From Serinus canaria (taxonomy: Eukaryota; Chordata; Aves; Passeriformes; Fringillidae): a stretch of 64,000 nucleotides of DNA. A program made the position numbers and the translations under genes. The DNA lies in NCBI RefSeq assembly GCF_022539315.1, contig NC_066313.1, forward strand, positions 33,455,059 through 33,519,058, written 5' to 3'. A model generated the notes under the pieces. That model was given only the letters and a program-made list of their open reading frames with translations. It searched no databases and was not told where the DNA came from. Shown piece by piece: positions 1-13,007 of the stretch. Numbering within the stretch: position 1 is the first letter of the stretch; each line of letters starts with the position of its first letter.

Positions 1-89
1 TCAAACCAAACTCTTATTTATCCTTTATAGACCTCAGTTTCTCTCGGTTTTGAAATTAACTCCTTTTCTAAAATATTTTATCAATGCAG

Positions 90-340
90 GTAATAAGATT
101 GATTTAGCTGATAAGAGGGAAGTCTCCCAGCAAAGAGCTGCAGAGTTTTCTGAAGCCCAGGACATGTACTATCTGGAAACATCAGCAAAAGAATCGGATA
201 ATGTGGAGAAACTCTTCCTGGACTTGGCCTGCCGGTTGATCAGCGAGGCCCGACAGAACACCCTTGTGAACAATGTCTCATCCCCCTTACCAGGAGAGGG
301 GAAAAGTATCAGCTACTTGACTTGCTGTAATTTTAATTAA
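90..340 (+). CDS. RAB30: RAB30 small GTPase, terminal coding exon (partial gene)
   Basis: This is the 3' coding exon of RAB30, a Rab-family GTPase of the Golgi. A polypyrimidine-poor acceptor ending in AG at 88-89 opens the exon in the middle of a glycine codon (G|GT), and the frame then runs 82 residues to TAA at 338-340. Visible motifs are the guanine-specificity motif NKID at the exon start (about residues 122-125 of a 203-residue protein) and the G5 motif ETSAK (about 150-154). The C-terminus ends CCNFN, and its adjacent cysteines are the expected prenylation site. The sequence is almost identical to the human RAB30 tail I recall, with ADK for AER after NKIDL as a visible change. The P-loop, switch I and switch II exons lie left of the window. 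Identification is secure; total length is inferred from the human protein. Confidence 0.97.
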
Positions 341-905
341 AGAGCTGGCATGTGATTGCCCCTTCTGCCATGGGCCAAGTGGATTTTTTTTTTTTTCTCT
401 GCTGGGATTTATCTACTTGAAGAAGTTCCTGCCAATCAGACCCATCTGGCTTGCTCAGAGTCAGGTTACAGTCCTGGAAGCATGGCAGGCTGATGGTTCC
501 AGCTGCATGGCAATGTAGCAGAATACAACAGGGTTTAAATTTCATTTTTCTTGCAGTCTGTGGAGCAGGTCAGAAAAGGAAGAGTTGCACAATTGCTTCA
601 TGTAATGCAGAACATGAGCTGCTTTGTTTCCTTCTGTGCGAGTGTAGACCAGCCTTTCTTGAAGATACTGCAGAGATCAAAATCTCTGTTACAGAACAAT
701 GTGTTTGATCCTTTTTAAAGTAAAACAAAGTAAGAAGAAATGCAACAATGAACACTGACTTTGGACTACCCTGGCAATCTTCTGGGCTGTCAGCGAGCAA
801 GCTCATAGGATGTGTACATAAGGTCTGCCCCTGCGCCTTCATGGAGGACTCTGGTGTTTGAAATAGTGTTATGTCTCTCATCTACAGGCACTTTCATGAA
901 CGTGG

Positions 906-911
906 AATAAA
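906..911 (+). terminator. RAB30: Candidate proximal poly(A) signal of RAB30
   Basis: This is an AATAAA hexamer on the RAB30 strand, 566 bases after the stop codon. It could end a short 3'UTR isoform. A GT-rich element downstream is not obvious, so this is a weak call. Confidence 0.3.
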
Positions 912-1202
912 CAAAAAAGTTACATATAGCAGCATTTACAAGATTGAAGAAGACCTGGATACGGCTCAGTCGCTCCCTTTGGTGCTAGCAGTTCAGCAAA
1001 TATTCCATAGGCCAAATGTAGGCTTACCACATTACTGTCTTCTGAATGTGTAACTTGGACTGGTTAGGAAAAAAACACTAATAAGCACTGTTCATAAAAA
1101 TAATAAAAAAAAAATCTCATTACCTCTTTTTCTAGGCCTGAACATAGTGGGAAAGGACTGTGTGCTTCTTTGATATCCAACAAAGGATGAAGACTTTCCA
1201 GA

Positions 1203-1208
1203 AATAAA
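1203..1208 (+). terminator. RAB30: Candidate poly(A) signal cluster of RAB30
   Basis: The first of several overlapping AATAAA hexamers inside an (AAAT)n-like run at about 1202-1223. Low-complexity sequence gives the hexamer by chance, so function is uncertain. Confidence 0.3.
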
Positions 1209-3275
1209 AATAAATAAATAAATTAACCATTCCTCCTCTAATTAGTCATGTCCTGATGTAAAAAGTTAGCCTTGGGAAAGATGATGGTGGACTTGGCAGA
1301 AGTGCCCCAGATGTGACCAAAGTCTTGTGGGTGCATGGATGGTGTACAAGGGTTCCAAGGAAGCACGGTCAGAGCTGTCAGTCTGCGATGGTGCAGCTGG
1401 AGAACAAAGCCTGTAGAAAGAGATCTTGTTGGAAGGCAGGAGTACAAATTTGTAGAGGGTTTGTTTGATGGTCAGTGGAGGTAGCAATGGGTTGCTACCA
1501 TTGGTAGTGGTGTCCTTCCATGCTGCTCCATCCAGCTCTCACCTTGTGGAACTGCTCTCAGAGGTGCTCTTGAAGGTCTCTTCTTGGTGTCCAGTCTCTC
1601 TGCTAGGGTAGCTTTTAGGTTCAGGGCTGTAGAGTCATTTTATTTACCTGATGCTTTGCACCCTTAATCCCAAACTCTGGTACATGTAACTGTTTAGGCA
1701 ACTTCTTCCTACAGAAGCTCTGAAGTGGAAGCACCTTGGAGTTTGTAGTGTTACTCCACCTCTAGTGCCATACAATGCATTGCAATTTTACACCTTGGCA
1801 TGGAAGCAAAATCAGGAGATAGTGAATGCGCACATAAGCAATTATATTTAGGAGTTTGAGTTCAGTTTAGCTAATCTGGATAAATCTCTCCTGGTGATTA
1901 CATGGCTGTGATATGCTGCAATTTAGAGTTAATCAATTTAATATTATTTGGCTTTTACTGAAGATTATAACAGAGCTTTTGTATTGACATAAAAAGCTGC
2001 CAGTAAGTACTTATTGAAAAAAAAATAGCAATTAAAAAAAGGGGCATTTTGAAATGCTTTTTTTTTTTTTTTTTGTTTCCTGGAAAGATTTTTTTTTGGG
2101 CTATATCATGTTGTGCCTTTGATATGTAACAGGAAGTTAACTCTGTGTCAAAGAGAGGCGGGATTGGTTTGTCATATGGCCATTTTTAATATTTCCTTGC
2201 TATTTTTAGGTCATTTTTATGACTAGTGGTAAAAGGAAGATGTAGAAGTTGTGGTATGAAGCTTGTTTGTCATTTAGGTAACATTTAGCAAAGAGCCTCT
2301 GTAAGTGTGAGATGCTGGGGGACACGTCATCTGCTGCTCTGCTCTGGTCCATTTCAGCCTCTGCTCATGTTGTAATCCGGAGGATTTGGAAATGTGTGGG
2401 ACTTGGTGGCTTCTGCTGTACTGGACCATGTGATCTGTGCTGAAGAGCAGTATCTTTTTTTCTTGAACATTCCCCAAATCACCAAATGCAGCTTCATTTG
2501 TGCTTGTGAAGAGCACCCAACTCCAAGAGAGCTGATTCTGCACAGCTCTCAGGTAGTTCTTTAGAGCTGGGCTCACGGTGTTCCATGGCAGGTAAAACTC
2601 AAGTTAAAAAGTCAATACCATGTGCTTTTAATTTGTAGTAGGTCTTAGTCCCTGAAGCTGGACCTGTCAGCATATAATTGATAACAAATTAGGGCAGGGC
2701 TCTTTGATCAGCTTAATTGAGGAGGAAGGAGAGTGCCCAGTAAAACACCCGTGGATAACTCAGCCTGGTTTCCAAAAAGATCAAAGCGGGGCAGGTACTC
2801 TTCATCCCTGCTGGGTAGCACTATAAATGCATTTTAAAGTGCTCCTTGCATCACTTCTAGAGCTGGAACATGTCTGAACAAACTGAGCTGGTCAAATAGC
2901 AGAAACTGCTAACTTAATTTTTTTGTATATTTGTGATTTCTAGAAGCCTAAATCTTCTCCCAGAGCTTTCCTAATCTGTAGGTGACTATTCTGGGGATTA
3001 GCTGCCTACTAGTAACCTCAAAGCACTGGTTCTTTTTATTGCTAGTGAATCTTTGTGTAAGGACTCCATCTCCAGACAGTGATGTGCTTTTGTGATGGGG
3101 TGGAGTGCTGGGGTTGGGCTGATGTTCAAGTAAATGACCTGACTTCTCCAGTCAAATTTGAACTGATTCCTTTCAGTGTTTATTCTGTGTAGACTTAAAA
3201 AGTTGAAAGGAAACAATGGTGGTATGTGCAACGCTTTTTATGTGGTCATAAACCAAAGTTTAGTTTGAGACTCAC

Positions 3276-3291
3276 CTCTCTCTCTCTCTCT
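3276..3291. repeat. (CT)n microsatellite
   Basis: A short pure CT dinucleotide run in the probable RAB30 3'UTR. Confidence 0.8.
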
Positions 3292-6200
3292 GCTGTTTGC
3301 AGACACCTCTTGTTGAAGAAGTGGTGTTTTATTGTAGTAACTCCTTTCCTGGAGTTACTTTTGTACACCTCTGAATATCTCTGTAGTGCATACAGCCAAA
3401 CTTTCCTTGTAGCACTGGGGGTTTATCTTCTCTTCTACAGTCTGAGCCACTGCTGAAGGCTTCCCAACTGGAAAAGGAACTTTATCAACCACAGAGTCTT
3501 GAAAAATAAAAAGTCCCAAATATGTGATAATCAGCTCTCCAACTAAACACCTTGCTAGATTTTTTTAGAGAACTGTCAGTAAAAGCTTTGTGATGCTTGC
3601 TGGATAAAGTATCTAAAACCCATGCAGAATTGAAATCATGGGGCCAAATTTGACTGGGGATGTTCTCTACTATCAGAAGAGCCAAGCTTTTAGTGTGGTT
3701 GCTGGGTTTGAATGTGTTTTGAGGGTGATATATTCACAGCCATGGAGTAATATTATTTCTGGCTGAATGTTCATTTTTGTAGTAGTCCTGTAATGAGACC
3801 CTTTGTGTCATTTTTAGCACAATGATTATGTCCAAGCAGAAGCCAATACTGGGTGATCAACAGCTGTTTGCCTTATCTAGCAAGCCTGTTAGCAGAGATT
3901 AATAGAAGCATCTCTGAAAACTGGATGGTCTGAACTCTAATTTCCAGTGGGAGCCACTGATTCGGTCAGGCTGATCTTGAGTAAACCACCAAACGTTCAG
4001 TGCTTCAGATCACTGGGTGTGAAGTACTTGCTATGAAGTTTTGCATTGGGTGTTGACACAGAGTTTTCTGAGACAAGCCATGGCTCCCTTCTGTCCATGT
4101 TTGCATTCCCCCATGAAAATGCTAGAGGACAAAAAACCCAAATTAAAAAAAAAAAACTTTTCAGATCAAAGAAATAAGATGGAAAAAGTGAAATTATGAG
4201 CTCTGTAAAGAAAGGGGATGCTGGGTGCATCTTCCTACCTCGAACCCTGAAGTCTTTGACCTCCAGGTAAGAGCGTGCAGTCAGAGACATGTTTGTGCTG
4301 AATGCTAAATGGCTCTATGATCATTATTTATTGAAAACCACACATGACAAATTTTCAGGCAAGATTCTTTGTTCTTTGCTGTAGAACACATGAAACAGCC
4401 CCTAAAATCTGTCAGCCTGCTGGTGCTGTTAGTGTGTTTTTGGAGATGGCTGTGTTGGTAACAGTTGGCTCCTGCTAGTCTAGGTTGAGCAGTTAATGGC
4501 TATCGAATTCCTTCAGCATCAGGAATGCCAGAAGCAGACTGGGGCTGACACAGGAGACAGTGATTTGAAAAGAGGGAAAGTCGAAATTAGTGATGCAGAA
4601 GCAGTGTGGGTGCACACACGAGGGCCAACAGGCTTTCCAGAGCTTTTGCTGACAAGGGATGCAATTAGTTAGAGCCAGATCCACTGGGTTTTGCCTTGTT
4701 TGTTATCCCGAAGGACTGCTGTTTGTTCAGCTGCTTTTCCACTTGTCTTCTCTTTTCAGTGTGAAGGACTGTCTGTAAATCAGTCTGAAATGTTGAGCTG
4801 GCATGATTCCTGCAGTCAGAGACCAAATTCAGTTGGAAAATAGGTGAAATTCTCCAGCTATTGAAACAGGCAAAGCAAACGTGTAGTATACACTGCCCTT
4901 TGGGAACCTGTGGTGCCATTGGGGTCAGATATGGCTGGAGACACTGTCACAGAAACCCTCTCCTGGCTGTGGGGCAGAAATGAATGCTACAGCCATTCTG
5001 CAATGGAAGGATGACTCTGTAGTAGGAAATGCAAGTAAAGAGATGGCTCCATGTGCTCAGGATTTTCTCCATCCCACCCTCTTTTAAAATTGCATCTATA
5101 ATTCGATTTTGATTGCTCTGGGCTTTCATAAAGGTTTCCTTTGAAATTTAGTCTGAAATTCTGCATTATTTTACTTTTAATGTCAAAGCACAAAATATCC
5201 TTATGTGATTGGCTCCTATCAACTCTACTAACAAAGTCCTTTTTTGAGTTAATTCAGTTAGAAAAAGGTGTTTTGAGAGGACATTGTGTGAATTCCCAGT
5301 GAGCAAGTATGGAAGCTCTCCATCCTTTTCTGTATGCCTCTGTACATAAGGGCTCACCAGAAAACCCTCTGGAGCCAAAGGAAATACTCCTCCATTCTAG
5401 TAGTGAAAACCCTGTTAAATCAACATCTTTTCTTCCTCTTTTTACAAACTTTGTCATCTCAACAAATTTTGGGTTGACATCACCCTTTTTCCTTGCATCT
5501 GTTCTGTCCTCTTGTTGCTGTGGGTAATAACTGTTGTAGCTGCTGTTCAAGGATCATCATTTGGAAGGACAGTCTTGTCTTATGATGGTGAATGGTGGTG
5601 AAACAATAGCTTCATTTCTTATAAGCATGCAGTGCATCCTAAGCAGAGCACCCTCAACTGGAACTTGATGTCTTTGAAATGCCATCATCCACTTGAGCTG
5701 TAGCTAAATGTACTATAAATGTTACTGACCTCACATCTGCCTCAGTTTAGGATTTGTCTTGGCTGGGAAAGCAGACAGCAGGGTAATCATGCTGACCATG
5801 ATGCAGGGCTCCCAAAGCAGCAGCTGCCTTGCTCTGACTTACCCTTCTAATCACCACCTCACTCATCTGGCCCAGAGTTGCCTTTGCTGTACTGAACCAT
5901 ATCCAGCTGGCATAGATCACCAGCTGTTGTCACTCACAGACTCCATCACAACCTTTCCCCTCATGTGAGCGAGCTGTAACTTAAACCAGAAGTAGGAAGT
6001 ATGCCATGTGAGTTACAGGTGTGTGTTTCTTTCCCAGTGGGAGCCACATATCTAGAAAAAAAGCCTCATCTCTAATGCTTGCTCCTTCAAATACTGTTAG
6101 TGAGATAACTGGGGAAAGATAACTCAGAGCAGAAAATGAGGTGGCAATGAGTGTAATTCAGGCTGTAAATGTTGTCAGTGAAAAATTAGATTGGTTTTGA

Positions 6201-8618
6201 GAGCACAGCCAGGTTCAACAGCTCAACTTCTCTGTCTGGATGAACAGGGGCTGGGTTTACAGGACTCAGAGATTGTCTCTGTTTTCACGTTAATAATTTG
6301 CAATTAGGATTTGGTGGATGTGACTACATTTTTTTAACAGGTTATCCTTTTCCAGAAGATAACTTTACCTCTGGTTTGTGCTACAATATTATTCAAAAAC
6401 AGATGCCAGCTTTACATTTACACCTTTGCTTTTCCCACTTATGATTATCTTAGGATGACATTCTCAAGGACACGCACACTCATGAGTACACAGTGGTGGT
6501 GTCCCTGGTGAGCGTTTTCTGAATGCCTGGTCCTCAGGCAAAAAAAGACATGGCCAAAACCTGTGTCAGTCATGGTTTTAGCTGTGCACAGTTCCCTGGG
6601 GCAGAGGGGATGTTGAAAGTATTCCTATGCTTTCATGGGCAGCAGTCAAGGGCTCTGGAGTGTCTGGTGTCACACGAATGCAAAGCTCGGCACTTCTCAA
6701 AGCTTGATTCCTCTAGCATCCCTCATCAATGAATCTGCTCTTCTCTAATTACTGCTCATGCCTCAAGCACTGTGAGGGATGATCTGATTGCATGAAACAC
6801 TAGATCTGACTCCTGCTTTACTTAGAAAGAAGAGCAGCAGAGACTCATTTTCTGTGCCACCTCGAGCTTCTTACTATGGACATTAAAGTTAATAATTCAA
6901 TAAGTCCCTTCCAGCCAGGACACCCTGTAAGGAATACTTCCCTTCTTACAGGACCAATAAAAGAGATTCAGACATTCAGAATTCATGGGAGTTTGGTGCA
7001 AATGAGTTGCTCTCTAGTGAGTAGGTGGGTGCTGCTCTCCATCCAGTGAGACTTGGGGTGGTGTGGAGGAGGAGCTCTCACTGGGGAGGGGGGTGCTGGG
7101 AATGTCTCTGAAGGCTGAGGTTGTGTCATTGCCACTGTGCTTTAGTAAATGCACAGTCCTGCAGTGTCCCAGCAGCTGAGTCTTTACAGGAGGGCAGGCA
7201 GAGGAGAGGGAATGCCAGTTTTACATTTTAATAGAGGGGCAATAAAATAGTTGGTCTGCAGTGGGGAGAGCTGCAATGATTTCAGGCACTGGCATTGCCT
7301 CAGCTCTTACAGACTGTTGGGAAGAAAGGGTTAACACTCACCCCCACACACAGCCAGCATGGAAGAGGGAAAAACTAACTTCTGAAGCCAACATTTTAGT
7401 AGAGAAAAGGCCCTCTAATGAGAGTATGGAGCAAGCCCAGTGCTTGTTACTATGCTGATTGGGAGTGACAAGTATATCTCTGGATATTAGGGAAGTAGTT
7501 TAAAATATGCCATAGTTTTTAGCATAATAAGATGCACTGCAGATATGTCACATCCATTTTATTCTCCACAGCTGTTTACAAAAGGGAAAAAAACCCCAAA
7601 ACCCTGAGATTGGAGCAGCTGTAGTCACTCAGCTGTCAATATGGGACAAGGCTCTTTCTGCTCTTTTATTTCCACTTCACTCTGTTCTGCTGCTCATATT
7701 TGGCTGTTCTGTGAATTTGCAGATCATGAGATTTTTTTTCAAACTGCTTTTGATCTATACAGAAAGACTCACCCCGTTCTCATTTGAATTCATTAATACT
7801 TTGAGTAGGCATTTTAATTTTATGTTTACTGGCTTGTTTCCCTTTGTAATGTTATCTAACTGACAAGTTTGTCATGCTCTGCATTACCTTTAGACTTTTG
7901 AATCTAAAACATTTCCTCTTTCCTGAAAGCTATGATAATTTTCAGAGATGCTACAAAGGCATCTTCATTTCCTCAGGAGAAAACCTGAATTACCCTCAGC
8001 TTTGATTACTATCAAATCAACATTGAAACATGTAATTTCTTTTACAGCATGAACAAAGTGTATTTTACACCATCAACTGTAGTTTGAACTGTAGTTTCAA
8101 AATCTGCTTAAGCACTAACAGCAGCATTTTGTTTGTGATTTCCATGCCAGGGAAGTCACAGCATTAAAGGAATTTTCTGTAGGAGCTGTTCCCACAAAGG
8201 TCTGCTGTCTTTTCACTAACAATTGTGAATTTAGCACAATGTACAGAATTTTAGCAAGAACCCTCATTCCTAAACATTTGGCCAGAAGGATGAGGAGAGG
8301 ATGTGGTTTTTGTTGATCAAGCACAACCATTTCAGTGGAGAAAATGCACTACAGCTGGTCAGACAATTGGTCTCGTTGGTGGGGTAGTGCTGCCTTTGGG
8401 GAGGGTATAGGAGTTAGCAAATCACCAAACTGTGAATCATTCACTGTCAGAAGCATTTGGCTTGTCTCTTCTTTAAGTTCTTGTGGTCAAGTGTGGTCCA
8501 GTGGGCTTGAGAAAGGAATATGTTTTGGATGACCAGGATGATGAATGTATGATGCTTCACATTTATTTGTAATGTCCTTTTTATACTTAGAAATTGCTTA
8601 CATGTCTATCTGTATGTA

Positions 8619-8624
8619 AATAAA
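8619..8624 (+). terminator. RAB30: Candidate distal poly(A) signal of RAB30
   Basis: An AATAAA hexamer in AT-rich sequence, followed within about 40 bases by a strongly GT-rich stretch (8641-8690). This is the best-formed cleavage context downstream of RAB30 and is my choice for the long-transcript end. Confidence 0.45.
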
Positions 8625-8645
8625 TGTTTAATCCTTTCCACTTGG

Positions 8646-11600
8646 TGTCTAAAGTGTTGGATTTGTTTGGTTTTTGATTTGGACTGAAAAGCAAAGTTGC
8701 CTTAAATCCAAAGCATTGAATTGACATTAGAGCAGCAAATGGATGGCTACTGAGGATTTTCTGCTTGGGCTGAGCATACCGAGGCTCTTGCAGCACTGAG
8801 ACCTCACAAGAAGAGCAGATGTAGAGCTGCTGCCCATAGGAGCAAGGTCCCTTTGCAACAGAAAAAAAAAAAAACCCTCAAAGTAGGAGAAATTATAGAG
8901 ATTTGAAATGCCAAAGAAATGCCAGCATCAGGCACTAGAGGGTGGCCTTTGACTGAGGCACCATCCACCCACTGACCTTGCAAACCTGTGGTAGATTAAA
9001 CTCTTGTTCATGCACAATGGTGGATTTGTGAAGGATAAATGCCAGATGATGGTTGGATGCTTTGGTTGTCTTTTATTCTTTGACCTAGTCATTTTTTTGG
9101 TTTTTAATGCCATTCCTTCTGTTCAGCCTTCAACTTGCTGTTTTCATCCTCATTGAACTCCCCTTGAGTTCCCCAGTGACCTGCCTTCCTCAAGACCTAA
9201 AATCCTTTTGGACAAGATCTCCCATTTTAAGCCTTTTGTCTTTTGGTAAATACATTTCAGTTTATGCTCTGACTTCTTCTGGGGATCAGGTTTCCTCCCC
9301 TGTGCTCTGCCCCACATCAAAGATGACTCCAGCTGACACACTGAGAAATGAGCTGTGAAGCTTGAAGACACCATGTGTCTTTTATTGCTTCTTCCGCTGA
9401 CCTTGAAGCTCCTTCCTTGGTAAATGTCTGACATGAGGGCTGGACCATCTGCTCTTCCTTCCCCAGGAAGCTGGCAATTTGAGTCTGTGAGAGAGCAGAG
9501 AGGTATTTGGATAGGGAGAAGTGCCTGTATGCTTCTAGGTAGGTATGAGGGGAAGCAAACATCCTTCAGATGCTCAGACCTCTTGGGAAGTGAATATTTA
9601 CTGAAGAGAGGAGGGCTGGCGTGTGCTGCTTTTGGGAGCGAAGGCTGGAAAAAACTCTTCCTGGGGAAAGGTAAGGGGTATGTGAAGAGTGGCAGCTCTT
9701 CCTTCCAAGGAGCATGTAACCAGTGGGATGTGCAACCTTCTTCTTGTTCAGCAAGGGTACAGCCTGTGCCAGGCTTTGCTGAGGGTGAAAGGAATGGGAG
9801 CACACCAAGGCTCCCTGCAAAAAGGGAACAAGCTGCCCAGGGGAACACATGCAAGGCTGACTGACTACAGGAGTGAAAGCAAGAGAGCTTTTTGTTCCTC
9901 TCTTCTGTCCTCTCATGGTCAAAGTCTCCCTCCCGAGCATGTGGGGAGCTCTGCCCAAAAGATGTCATCTTGCTGACAGGGGCCTGTCACACAACAATGC
10001 TTTTTGTTCTCACTCTTGCACAAAGCACAGGAGATCTGAGTGCCCTGCTTTAATTTCAATGGTATGGCACAGACATTCCTGCCTAATTTAAAATCTAGTC
10101 TTGATTTATGGATTTCTATGCATAGGGAATCAATCACAAACCCAGTGTGCATTTTCAGGAGTTTTATTACCCTCAGAATTAAACATGCTGAGCTTTAGTC
10201 TTTTCGTACAAGCTTATAATTATAATCACATCAGCCTGCACCAAAGCTATCACTTACCCTAGTATGTGAATGAATTGTCTGCTGAAAAAAAAATCACTCA
10301 TGCTGGACCAAACATTTCATGTCAAGATGCTGTCAGGTATTTCATGTAGAAGCTCTAGCAGCATTTCATAGCCAGCTGCATCAAGTCTCTGGTGTCTCAC
10401 TTGGGTCAGCTCTAACTCCTGGTGATAGAGTGCATATCTGTCCAGTTCATCACAAGGGAGTGCTTAAAGAGCCAGTGAAAACTGCAGTACCCCATTATAT
10501 GCTGTAGCGGAAAAAACTGGTTTCAAGTGTTATGATGCCTTAAAACCTTTCCTGTATTGCCTTCCCTAAGCTCAGTGATTTGGGTATGAGTAATGCTGTC
10601 TTTCACTTCAATTCTTCTACATAAGCTATACACGCAGATTTATAATTCCAGACAGGCAACATTTCTTACTTCTTTTCCACCTGCCCCAAGGGTTCATCCT
10701 GTTGGATTTTATTTGCAATACATAAAATCTTTTCAATAGGCACAGCACTTGGTAAATGCAGGCATGAGTCCAGGCCTTTTCACTTGGCCTCATCCTGGAG
10801 CCCTGCCCTACCCCGACTAAAGCAGCCCTGGTGTGGTTTTGGTGCGCTGATTTGCTGGGCTAAAGCTCAGCTGGACAACTCAGCAGCAGCTTGCAAAGCC
10901 TTTACAACTTCTGCTCTTACCTGCCATCCCTCTGGCTGTGCCAGGAGGCCTTGCCTGGGGAGCTGTGTCCCTTACAGCAGAGCCCTGCCATGCTCTGCAA
11001 CAGGTTCTGCTGTCATTGCCACCGCAACTCTACTCACAGGTTACCTTGGTCAGAACCACAGAAGGGTTTGGGTTGGAAGGGACTTCAAAGATCTTGTTCC
11101 AATCCCTCTGCCATGGGCAGGGACACCTTCCACTAGACCAGGTTGCTCAGAGCCACAGCCAACCTGGCCTTGAACACTTCCAGGGATGGGGCATCCACAG
11201 CTTCTCTGGGCAACCTGTGCCAGTGCCTCACCACCCTCACGGAGAATTCCTTCTGCGTATTTAACCTAAATTTCCCCTGTTAAAAAACATCATCAGCTTA
11301 TCAATTAAACATTGTTAAAAATTGTGATGTCTAATTCTGCTCTTTCTCTGTCTCTCTGCTATAACAAGATGTTCCTTTTTCTTCTGTTTATGTCTAGGGC
11401 TCAGGGACTGCAGAGCTCTAGGCTTGGACCTGTCAGAAGAAATCTTGTGCCTCTTTCCACTGCCATCTGCTGTTGCAGGATCCTTAAATACCAGAGGAGC
11501 TTTTGTGGTGTGCTTGAGTATCTTGCTGGGGACAGCAAGAAGAGATAAGGTCTTTCAGTGATCTCCAGAGCTGTGCTCCATGTCCTTTCAATGCCAGGCA

Positions 11601-12765
11601 AGTCTTTGAACCTGTGCCTAGATTTCAACTGTTAATAAGGAAAAAAACAACCAAACAAACCAATGCTGACTTGAAAAAGCTTCTCTGTAGAAAGAATTTA
11701 CCTGTGCAGACCTGCTGCATAACCATGTGTAACTTTTTCTTGGGTCAGCCTACTGGAATGCCTGCAGCCTCAGCACATCTGCAACCTTGGCAGGAGAGGC
11801 TGTACCCTGCTCAGCCACGAGAAGCTTGTTTAATTCCAAATACCCTTCTCCCTCCCATCTCTCAAAGGGAAAAGCATTTGATTAGGAGGTGCAGAAGTTA
11901 AACTAGAAACAGAAACTGAAAATGTTTACCTGTACTTCTGTGATGGTGATCTATGCTAAAAATCATGGATAAGGAACAAGGTAGTGAGAGTAAATGCCCT
12001 TATTCCTGAAAAACTCTTCTGAACAAAGAGGGAGGCTTAAGTAGATGCTGTAGAAATTATGAGGCCTCAAACATAGGAAGATAAAAACATCTACCTTGCA
12101 GTTGAGAAGGAACCAAGTAACCCCTCCCTGTCACCAGTCACAACGTAAATGGTTCATATTCATTTTATACCTCAAAAGAAAAGGTCACAGCAAGTACTTT
12201 TAGGTCTGTTTCTGGTTCTACAAGTGTGGTGCATCCCCTTCAACCCCTTGGGCCACTGCAGGACCTTAACTCACTCGCTCACAACAAAATGTCAGCATTG
12301 CCAGGCTGCTCAGATCCTGTGACACCAGATTCCTACATCCTTCTGCAGGACCTGACCTACAAGTTTACAAGCAGCAAATCCACGACTTCCCTGTTCAATG
12401 ATCCTAAAGGTAGCTGGTTTGGATTTGGGCTACAGAAGATCTTAAACCAAGGAGAGGGAAGACACTGTCAGGAACCTGCCACTAGCAGTCTTTAACTTGT
12501 AAAGGCCTGTAGGAAAAGTGGGAGCTGGTACTAAGCTCTCAGGATGGCCCCCTCTACCCAACTCAAGGCTGTCACAGGATCCCAATGGGCTCAGATCCAA
12601 GGCACCATCAAATCTTTGATGAAAACTTGGCCCGTCTCCTGAGAGTCATCAGGCAAAAATGTGGAGTGGACATGGATTCTAGTGCTGCTCTTGTGATGAA
12701 AAGACAGCAGTGAACATTAAAGCACTTCACTTGCTTGTACTTTATGAAGTGAGATTCAATACTCA
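8646..12765. other. Intergenic region between RAB30 and DDIAS
   Basis: The two genes converge here, with RAB30 on + and DDIAS on -. Apart from one CR1 fragment at 11049-11272, I recognise nothing. At 9150-9968 the sequence is poor in stop codons on both strands and several overlapping frames stay open, but none resembles a known protein. No tRNA-like or structured RNA is visible. Confidence 0.7.
11049..11272 (-). mobile_element. CR1 LINE 3'-end fragment
   Basis: The + strand reads the reverse complement of the conserved avian CR1 3' end. It starts with the motif GGTTTGGGTTGGAAGGGACT and continues through the CCATGGGCAGGGACACCTTC block and the CCAGGGATGGGGCATCCAC block. The fragment is 5'-truncated, as nearly all CR1 copies are. 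Open frames seen inside it are repeat-derived, not genes. Confidence 0.93.
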
Positions 12766-13007
12766 CACATTTACAAAAGTGTTTATTGCACAGCCTTATT
12801 AATTTTCAAGAGAATATAGTAACTACAAATTCTAATTTCCCTCATCTCTGTGGTACAAAGGTCTGAAAAGAAACCAAACTCCTCTTTGCAAGACATACGC
12901 TGACAGGTGTATAAACAATTTAACTTTTAAATAGCTCTTTTCTTCCACCAGATCATTCCCTAAAGTTAAAAAATATTAAAAGAACACAGCATAGAAAGGT
13001 ATCTTTC
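12765..13007 (-). other. DDIAS: DDIAS 3'UTR
   Basis: The short AT-rich stretch after the DDIAS stop codon on the minus strand, running to just past the AATAAA at 12787-12782. The exact cleavage site is inferred. Confidence 0.65.
12782..12787 (-). terminator. DDIAS: DDIAS poly(A) signal
   Basis: TTTATT on the + strand reads AATAAA on the DDIAS strand, about 220 bases after the stop codon. It is a canonical hexamer just downstream of the coding end. Confidence 0.7.

Larger units (their letters stand above)
341..8645 (+). other. RAB30: Probable long 3'UTR of RAB30
   Basis: This 8.3 kb stretch follows the RAB30 stop codon and contains no convincing coding region and few recognisable repeats. 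It is AT-rich with scattered poly-T and poly-A runs. AATAAA hexamers occur near 906, 1203, 6956, 7244 and 8619. The last is followed by GT-rich sequence typical of a downstream element, so I place the distal end near 8645. I recall that mammalian RAB30 mRNAs have very long 3'UTRs, which fits. The extent is inference; a shorter transcript ending near 930 or 1230 is also possible. Confidence 0.5.

Noticed and set aside
10784..11264. Overlapping + strand frames of 80-130 codons
   Set aside because: They overlap a reverse-oriented CR1 fragment and its GC-richer flank, with no family match.
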